Shown here piece by piece: positions 13,469 to 18,412 of a DNA stretch of 18,412 bases. Both the position numbers and the translations under genes were made by a program. The stretch covers positions 1-18,412 of the forward strand of contig JAUSGU010000074.1 of assembly GCA_030648825.1 (NCBI GenBank), written 5' to 3'. Under the pieces are notes generated by a model. That model was not told where the DNA came from and did not search any database. It saw only the letters and a program-made list of their open reading frames with translations. Within the stretch, counting starts at the first letter, position 1, and each line of letters opens with the position of its first letter. The DNA comes from a bacterium. Lineage in GTDB: Bacteria; Patescibacteriota; Minisyncoccia; Phycocordibacterales; UBA6065.

Positions 13469-15694
13469 TTCCTTTTTCTTCCTCGCGAAACCGCGTCTTT
13501 TCTTTGGTTCTTTTAGAATTTCCAGAGCGCGGGAGAGGATGATAGTGTAGACATCATCTGGTTTTTTGAGAGAGCGAAAGTCGGTGTCATGGACGATGTA
13601 TGGGCCGAAACGGCCGATATTTGCGGTAATCATTTTGTTTGTTTCAGGATGTGTGCCGAGTTCTCGTGGCAAGGAGAGGAAGTGAACAGCTTGGTCCAGA
13701 GTGACTTCCTCGGGTTTTATTTCTTTTGGCACGCTGGCGCGGCGAAGCTGTGGTTTTTTGGATCTTTTGTTTTTCTTTATTGGTTCAGGTTTTATTTCTT
13801 GTGATTTTATTTCTTCCAATATGACCATTTCCACATAAGGTCCGTATTTGCCGTTTTTCAAAGTAATTTCTCCGCCTGTATTGGGATGGATGCCTATCAC
13901 TTTGTCTTTTGGCATTTCGGTGCCGTCTATCATGAGGGCGCCATCACAATCGGGATAGAGCGAACATGAGAGAAATTTGCCAGAACGGCCCAGTTTTATG
14001 ATCATCGCTCCATGGCATTTCGGACATTTTAATTTTGGATCGGCAGAGCCTAGATTGGTGGCTTTGGCCAGTTTTTCTTTTGATTTTACGTCTTTGGCGA
14101 AGGGTTTATAGAAATCAGAGAGAGTTTTTTCATAGCCGATTTTGCCTTCGGCTATAAAGTCCAATTTGTCTTCCATTTCCGCTGTGAAAGTATCACTGAT
14201 ATATTCACCGAAGTTATCTTCCAAAAAACCACTGACCACTTCACCCGTGTCCGTAGGACGCAAGTTTCTGTTTTCTTTTGTGACGTATTCGCGGTCTTCT
14301 AATGTTTTTATGATAGAAGCGTATGTAGATGGGCGACCTATACCGCGCTTTTCAAGCTCTTTGACCAGTCCTGCTTCGGAATACCGTGACGGTGGCTCCG
14401 TGAATTTTTCCAGAGAGGAAATATTTATCAATTCCAGTTTGTCGCCTTGCGTTACTTTAGGAAGTTCCACATCTTCACCTCGCGCTCCCGGGTCAGCTCC
14501 CAGCCAACCTTGAAAGATAGTTCGCGAACCGTTGGCGGAGAAATCGGGGATAGATTTTGAATTTACATTTGCCAATATTTTTGTGCGCATCATGCGCGCG
14601 TCTCTCATCTGGCTCGCCACAGCGCGTGCCCATATGAGAGAGTAGAGATTTTTTTCTTCTGTCGTGTGGCCGGCACAGCTACGTCCCGCATTTGTCGGTC
14701 GGATTGCTTCATGAGCTTCTTGGGCATTCTTTGATTTGGTTGTGAATATGCGAACTTCTACCAAGTCTTTGCCAAACATTTTTTCTATGGTACTCGCAAT
14801 TTGACCTATAGCCTGTTTTGAGAGTGTCGTAGAATCCGTGCGCATATATGTGATGAGGCCGGCTTCATATAGTTTTTGAGCTGTGCGCATGGTGCGGGAA
14901 GGGGAGAAGCCGAGGCGTGTGGAAGCGGTTTGTTGGAGGGTGGAAGTTGTAAATGGCGCTCGTGGAGAACGTTTGGCTTCTGTTTCTTCTATTGAAAGGA
15001 TATTCCAAGATTCTCTTTTGCCCACAGCAACGATTCTCTCGGCTTCTTTTTGTTCTCTCGGTTCTATGGAACAAACGAGAGAGAGTTCGGTTTTTTTTGG
15101 AGTTTTTGTATTGGCGGTGATCGTGAAATATTGTTCTGGTTTAAAAGCTTTTATTTCTCTCTCGCGTTCCACTACGATACGCAGGGCGGGGGATTGGACG
15201 CGACCAGCGGATAATCCGTAGCGCACTTTTTTCCATATGATGCCAGAGAGGTCATAGCCAACCAAGCGGTCCAGAACGCGCCGCGCCTCCTGGGCGCGGC
15301 GCAAGTTCTCGTCTATATCTCGCGGATGCTCCAGAGCTTCCACAATCGCATCCTTGGTAATCTCATGGAAAACCACGCGCCGGACAGGTTTTTTTCCGAA
15401 ATCTACAGCCTCGGCGATATGCCACGCTATAGCTTCACCCTCGCGGTCGGGGTCGGTTGCCAGCAGTATTTCGTCTGATTTTTTGGCCAATCTCTCTATT
15501 TCGTGCAGAATTTTTTCTTTACCCACTGACACTTCATAGTGAGGTGTAAAGTGATCCATATCAATGGCTTTTTTATTGGACTTCGGCAAATCGCGCACAT
15601 GACCAACGGACGCCACGACTTGATACTCGCTTCCGAGATATTTGCCTATGGTTTTCGCTTTGGCCGGAGATTCTACGATGAGCAGTTTTGTCAT
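13466..15694 (-). CDS. topA: DNA topoisomerase I (type IA)
   Basis: TopA relaxes negative supercoils through a 5'-phosphotyrosine intermediate. From the ATG at 15694 (MTKLLIVESPAKAKTI, the canonical opening) the protein has 742 residues; the frame is open 17 codons further, but that part covers the promoter. Visible: TOPRIM domain with DPDREGE (81-87), GLSAGRVQSP, and the active Tyr283 in LITYMRTDS. One four-cysteine zinc element follows at Cys557/560/577/583 (CPKC...SCSLYPDC), where E. coli has three. The C terminus carries two repeat-type motifs, GEITLKNGKYGPYVE and MITANIGRFGPYIVHD, joined by a Lys-rich linker, and a basic tail. It follows dprA, a common bacterial order, after a 95-base gap with its own promoter. 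Confidence 0.96.
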   Translation of the reverse strand: MTKLLIVESPAKAKTIGKYLGSEYQVVASVGHVRDLPKSNKKAIDMDHFTPHYEVSVGKEKILHEIERLAKKSDEILLATDPDREGEAIAWHIAEAVDFGKKPVRRVVFHEITKDAIVEALEHPRDIDENLRRAQEARRVLDRLVGYDLSGIIWKKVRYGLSAGRVQSPALRIVVEREREIKAFKPEQYFTITANTKTPKKTELSLVCSIEPREQKEAERIVAVGKRESWNILSIEETEAKRSPRAPFTTSTLQQTASTRLGFSPSRTMRTAQKLYEAGLITYMRTDSTTLSKQAIGQIASTIEKMFGKDLVEVRIFTTKSKNAQEAHEAIRPTNAGRSCAGHTTEEKNLYSLIWARAVASQMRDARMMRTKILANVNSKSIPDFSANGSRTIFQGWLGADPGARGEDVELPKVTQGDKLELINISSLEKFTEPPSRYSEAGLVKELEKRGIGRPSTYASIIKTLEDREYVTKENRNLRPTDTGEVVSGFLEDNFGEYISDTFTAEMEDKLDFIAEGKIGYEKTLSDFYKPFAKDVKSKEKLAKATNLGSADPKLKCPKCHGAMIIKLGRSGKFLSCSLYPDCDGALMIDGTEMPKDKVIGIHPNTGGEITLKNGKYGPYVEMVILEEIKSQEIKPEPIKKNKRSKKPQLRRASVPKEIKPEEVTLDQAVHFLSLPRELGTHPETNKMITANIGRFGPYIVHDTDFRSLKKPDDVYTIILSRALEILKEPKKRRGFARKKKE

Positions 15695-15716
15695 ATGTCT
15701 GTTGTTGTTCTGGCAA

Positions 15717-15745
15717 GTATTACATGAATAATAAAAATTTGGCAA
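15717..15745 (-). promoter_or_regulatory. sigma70-type promoter for topA
   Basis: On the minus strand TTGCCA (15745-15740), a 17-base spacer and TAATAC (15722-15717) precede the topA ATG by 22 bases. Spacing and hexamers fit, and the site supports the start at 15694 because the longer frame would begin just downstream of it without room for a leader. Confidence 0.55.
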
Positions 15746-15789
15746 ATTATAGAAAACTTTTTCGTGAATTTTTTGGGAGATTTTGATTT

Positions 15790-16656
15790 TTATACTCTCC
15801 GTAATTCGCCCATAGTTTCTTCTATGAGACCTTTTATCTCCAAGAGGGAAACGAGAGCGTTTACCCGACCTGTTTCCATTCCCAATTTTTCCAGGAGCAG
15901 GTCGCGAGGGAGAGGGCTCGCCAATATTTCCATAATCTTTATTTCATCTTCCGACAAGTCGGAGTAATTTATTTCTTCTCGTTTTACATTTGTTTTAAAA
16001 CCCAGAGCTTCTATCAATTCACCACTATTTGTTATAGGCGTAGCGCCGAGGCGAATGAGCATATGTGGTCCTTCTGATAGTTTTGAAAAAATAGAACCCG
16101 GCACGGTTAGAACATTTCTGTTGAAATCGGTCGCGTGCTTTGCTGTGATGAGTGTGCCGGACTTTCTCACTGCTTCTATCACGAGCGTTGCATGAGAAAT
16201 CCCCGCCATGATTTCGTTTCTCACGGGAAATGTCCAATTTGCTCCCGGTGTTTCCGGCGGAAATGGCGATAACAGAGCGCCATCGGCCGACAAGATTCGC
16301 TTTGCTACGTCTAGATGGGCAGATGGAGTGATGACATCCTCTCGCAATCCAGATCCCGGTATGGCTATGGTTTTTATATTATTTTTGATCGCCGCTCTGT
16401 GGGCGATGATATCTATGCCGAAAGCCAAGCCGGAAACGATGACGACAGGCAAGCCACGCAAACCTTCTATCAATTTCTCGCAGACTTGCTTGCCATAATC
16501 GCTATAACGTCTGGCGCCGACCACAGTCAGATATATGTAATTGGCGGGCGGTAATTCACCCACTATATATAAATCCTCCGGCGGTTTATGCAATTCTCGA
16601 ATGAGAGCGGGATATTCTCCCAATGACAGTTTCCTGATATTTCCAATGGAATTCAT
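15790..16656 (-). CDS. dprA: DNA processing protein DprA (Smf)
   Basis: DprA binds incoming single-stranded DNA and loads RecA during natural transformation. The 288 residues show the Rossmann-like core: VGARRYSDYG (46-55), VSGLAFGIDIIAHRAA (74-89), AIPGSG (98-103), FPVRNEIMAGIS (143-154, usually FPxRNRiiaglS) and SGTLITAKHATDFNR (166-180), followed by a C-terminal winged-helix domain (about 225-288). The N-terminal SAM-like domain of longer DprA proteins is missing. A TTG at 16674 would add six residues, but it lies against a TACACT -10-like box, so the ATG at 16656 is preferred. It precedes topA on the same strand and is divergent from serS. In such small genomes DprA is usually taken as a sign of DNA uptake; no other competence gene is in the window. 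Confidence 0.93.
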   Translation of the reverse strand: MNSIGNIRKLSLGEYPALIRELHKPPEDLYIVGELPPANYIYLTVVGARRYSDYGKQVCEKLIEGLRGLPVVIVSGLAFGIDIIAHRAAIKNNIKTIAIPGSGLREDVITPSAHLDVAKRILSADGALLSPFPPETPGANWTFPVRNEIMAGISHATLVIEAVRKSGTLITAKHATDFNRNVLTVPGSIFSKLSEGPHMLIRLGATPITNSGELIEALGFKTNVKREEINYSDLSEDEIKIMEILASPLPRDLLLEKLGMETGRVNALVSLLEIKGLIEETMGELRRV

Positions 16657-16681
16657 AGCCCTATTAGTGTACAATTCCGAG

Positions 16682-16712
16682 ATAAAGAAAAGATAAAGAA
16701 ATTATAAAGAAA
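16682..16712 (+). repeat. three ATAAAGAAA copies at 11-base spacing before serS
   Basis: ATAAAGAAA occurs at 16682, 16693 and 16704, exactly one helical turn apart, in the 63-base dprA-serS gap. The last copy overlaps a TATAAA -10-like box (16703-16708) that ends 11 bases before the serS ATG. Phased A-tracts of this kind bend DNA; a binding site array is another option. Confidence 0.7.
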
Positions 16713-16719
16713 ATCTAAA

Positions 16720-17982
16720 ATGCTGGACATCAAATTCATCAGAGATAACAAGGAGTTGGTTAAAATAGGTGCCAAAAAGAAGCATGTAGATGTGGATATT
16801 GACGCTCTGCTCGTTTTGGATGACCAGAGGCGAGCCGTTCAAACATCCGTAGAAGCCAAGAGGGCGGAACAAAATGCTGTCTCTCTGAAACTTCCTTCGG
16901 CTGACGCTGATTTGAAATCATCCCTCTTGGAATCAATGAAAAAACTGAAAGTTGAGCTTCAAACAGAAGAAGAAAACCTAAAAAAAATAATGAAAGACTG
17001 GCAGACACTCATGCTCCGCGTGCCAAATATTCCGGACATATCTGTGCCAGAAGGGGAGAACGAAACAGACAATAAAGAAGTAAAAATATGGGGTCAAAAA
17101 CCGACATTCTCATTTCCGGCGGGAGATCATCTGGAGTTGATGACATGTCTTCACATGGTTGATTTTGAGCGCGGAGCAAAAGTCCATGGTTTTCGCGGTT
17201 ACTTTCTCACCGGTCCGGGAGATAAACATTATTTTGCTATTTGGAATTATGCTTTGGATTTTTTTACCAAACGGGGATTTTCGCCTATCATTCCACCGGT
17301 TATTGTCCGCAAGGAAAATCTCTACGGCACCGCTCATCTGCCGGGTGATGTTGAAGACTATTATATGACCCAAGACGGTGATGCTCTGGCTGGTACAGCC
17401 GAAGTGCCTCTCATGGCCTATCATTCTGGCGAAGTTTTGGATCTAAAAAACTTTCCCATAAAATACATCGGTTTTTCACCTTGTTTTAGGCGCGAAGCGG
17501 GTAGTCATTCAAAAGACGTCAAAGGTTTGATTCGCGTCCATGAGTTTTACAAGATGGAGCAAGTCGTATTGTGCGAAGCGAGCCACGAAACTTCTGTGAA
17601 ATTTCACGAGGAAATCAACCGAAATACGGAAGAGTTTATTGAATCTCTAGGCATTCCATATCAGACGGTCATAAATTGTGGCGCAGATCTCGGACTCGGT
17701 CAGGTGAAAAAGTATGATATTAATTTATGGGTGCCAAAAGAAGGCAAATATCGCGAGATATCTTCGGCTTCGTACTTTCATGATTTTCAATGCCGACGAT
17801 TCAATATCCGTTATCGCGATGTCCTAGGAAAATTGAAATATGCTCATTCGCTCAATTGCACCGCTATTCCCACCCCCCGTATTCTCGTTTCTATGGTTGA
17901 AAATTTCCAACAAGCAGACGGCTCTGTGCTCATTCCGGAAGTTTTGAAGCCATACTTTGGTTCTGATTCCATAAAAAAATAA
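16720..17982 (+). CDS. serS: seryl-tRNA synthetase
   Basis: SerRS charges tRNA-Ser. 420 residues, normal length. The N-terminal long coiled-coil arm (about 30-100) that grips the tRNA long arm opens with MLDIKFIRDN. The class II core shows GTAEVPL (225-231, serine and ATP contact loop), motif 2 FSPCFRREAGSHSKDVKGLIRVHEF (252-276) and EISSASYFHDFQCRRFNIRYR with the anchoring residues. Motif 3 reads LNCTAIPTPRILVSMVENFQQ in place of the common NGSGLAVGRTL; the essential Arg is kept and such variants occur in the family. The start lacks a Shine-Dalgarno and the promoter-like box is only 11 bases away. ftsQ follows 2 bases after the stop. Confidence 0.96.
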   Translation: MLDIKFIRDNKELVKIGAKKKHVDVDIDALLVLDDQRRAVQTSVEAKRAEQNAVSLKLPSADADLKSSLLESMKKLKVELQTEEENLKKIMKDWQTLMLRVPNIPDISVPEGENETDNKEVKIWGQKPTFSFPAGDHLELMTCLHMVDFERGAKVHGFRGYFLTGPGDKHYFAIWNYALDFFTKRGFSPIIPPVIVRKENLYGTAHLPGDVEDYYMTQDGDALAGTAEVPLMAYHSGEVLDLKNFPIKYIGFSPCFRREAGSHSKDVKGLIRVHEFYKMEQVVLCEASHETSVKFHEEINRNTEEFIESLGIPYQTVINCGADLGLGQVKKYDINLWVPKEGKYREISSASYFHDFQCRRFNIRYRDVLGKLKYAHSLNCTAIPTPRILVSMVENFQQADGSVLIPEVLKPYFGSDSIKK

Positions 17983-17984
17983 AT

Positions 17985-18412
17985 ATGCGCGGATCTATCG
18001 GGAAGATTTATCAAAAGAAGCTCCATGTGAGGAGACGCAAACGTGCTCTGTTTATCAGTTTGTATATTCTGCTCGCTTTGGGTGTTATTTTTTCAGGATT
18101 ATCTCTTTTGTCGCAAGCGCAGTTTATGTCTATAGAAAAAATAATCGTCAGGGGTAATGAGCGCGCCAAAACAGAAACGATATCAGCAACAGCTCTCCGA
18201 GAAATAGCCGGCAATTATTTCTTCTTCTTTTCAAAGAACAATATTTTTCTCTATCAGGCTCTCCTCATAGAAGAAAAAGTTCTCGCTCTGTCTCTGATTC
18301 AGTCTGTTCGGGTAAACAGAAACGGGTTGAGAGAGATTGAAATAAATCTGGAAGAAAGAAAAGAAGACGCCAGATGGTGTGAGGGGAGTATTCGCGAAAC
18401 AATTTCTTGTTT
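17985..18412 (+). CDS. ftsQ: FtsQ/DivIB-type cell division protein, N-terminal part
   Basis: The frame starts at ATG 17985, two bases after the serS stop, and runs off the right edge (142 codons seen). The order is that of FtsQ: a basic cytoplasmic tail (KIYQKKLHVRRRKR), one membrane helix (about 22-43, ALFISLYILLALGVIFSGLSLL), then a POTRA-like domain beginning FMSIEKIIVRGNERAKTETI, followed by IQSVRVNRNGLREIEINLEERK, the strand-turn-strand at the POTRA end. FtsQ links FtsA/FtsZ-side and FtsB/FtsL-side components of the divisome on the outer face of the membrane. The FtsQ C-terminal domain lies beyond the window, so ShlB-type POTRA proteins cannot be fully excluded. Co-transcription with serS is likely. 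Confidence 0.8.
   Translation, partial: MRGSIGKIYQKKLHVRRRKRALFISLYILLALGVIFSGLSLLSQAQFMSIEKIIVRGNERAKTETISATALREIAGNYFFFFSKNNIFLYQALLIEEKVLALSLIQSVRVNRNGLREIEINLEERKEDARWCEGSIRETISC

Noticed and set aside
15695..15745. Longer TopA N terminus (17 extra residues)
   Set aside because: MTKLLIVESPAKAKTI is the canonical TopA opening, and the extension lies over a TTGCCA-N17-TAATAC promoter.
17844..17900. SerRS motif 3 variant (TAIPTPRIL instead of GLAVGRTL) as a loss of function
   Set aside because: The essential Arg is kept, and Ser-tRNA synthetases with ASPR- or TPR-type motif 3 are known; the rest of the active site is intact.

Overview
The window looks like a compact chromosomal segment of a reduced bacterium, most likely Parcubacteria/Patescibacteria (CPR). 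This is inferred, not tested by phylogeny. The reasons are: IF-2 lacks almost the whole N-terminal region and starts just before its G domain; small housekeeping genes are packed with little spacing and several start without a leader; most tRNA genes do not encode CCA; and DUF4446, DUF167, DprA-TopA and SerRS-FtsQ are mixed on both strands. TGA ends several reading frames, so I see no sign of the recoded UGA known from some CPR groups. No gap between genes reaches 300 bases.

Layout. 1-174 (+) is the tail of an S66 peptidase. 211-2993 (-) reads DUF4446 membrane protein, infB, rbfA, tRNA-Cys, tRNA-Leu(TAA), tRNA-Lys, with a 94-base hairpin just before infB. 3040-7769 (+) is a tight three-gene unit: cysteine desulfurase, a membrane-anchored HtrA-like protein without an intact triad, and a ClpB-like double AAA+ ATPase. 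tRNA-Tyr and a Cys-rich orphan gene with its own terminator follow. An alanine racemase on the minus strand (8584-9735) converges on a 29-codon remnant of a second racemase start on the plus strand. Then come rpmG (bL33), a ~138-base near-perfect inverted repeat, a structurally odd tRNA-Trp, a DUF167 gene converging on miaA, a second orphan gene with strong SD and terminator, tRNA-Leu(CAA), parB, a small two-helix membrane protein, topA and dprA (both minus), and serS followed 2 bases later by the start of ftsQ.

Functional themes. Translation dominates: initiation (IF-2), 30S maturation (RbfA), bL33, six tRNAs, tRNA modification (MiaA, perhaps also the desulfurase through thiolation) and charging (SerRS). 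Chromosome handling (ParB, TopA, DprA), envelope and division (Alr, FtsQ, S66 peptidase) and protein quality control (Clp ATPase plus pseudo-protease) make up the rest. No CRISPR array, transposase, prophage or defence island is visible. The best leads are the desulfurase/pseudo-HtrA/Clp unit with its ClpB-ClpC mixture of traits, the two long hairpins, the racemase remnant, the divergent tRNA-Trp and a recurrent leaderless-promoter spacing.
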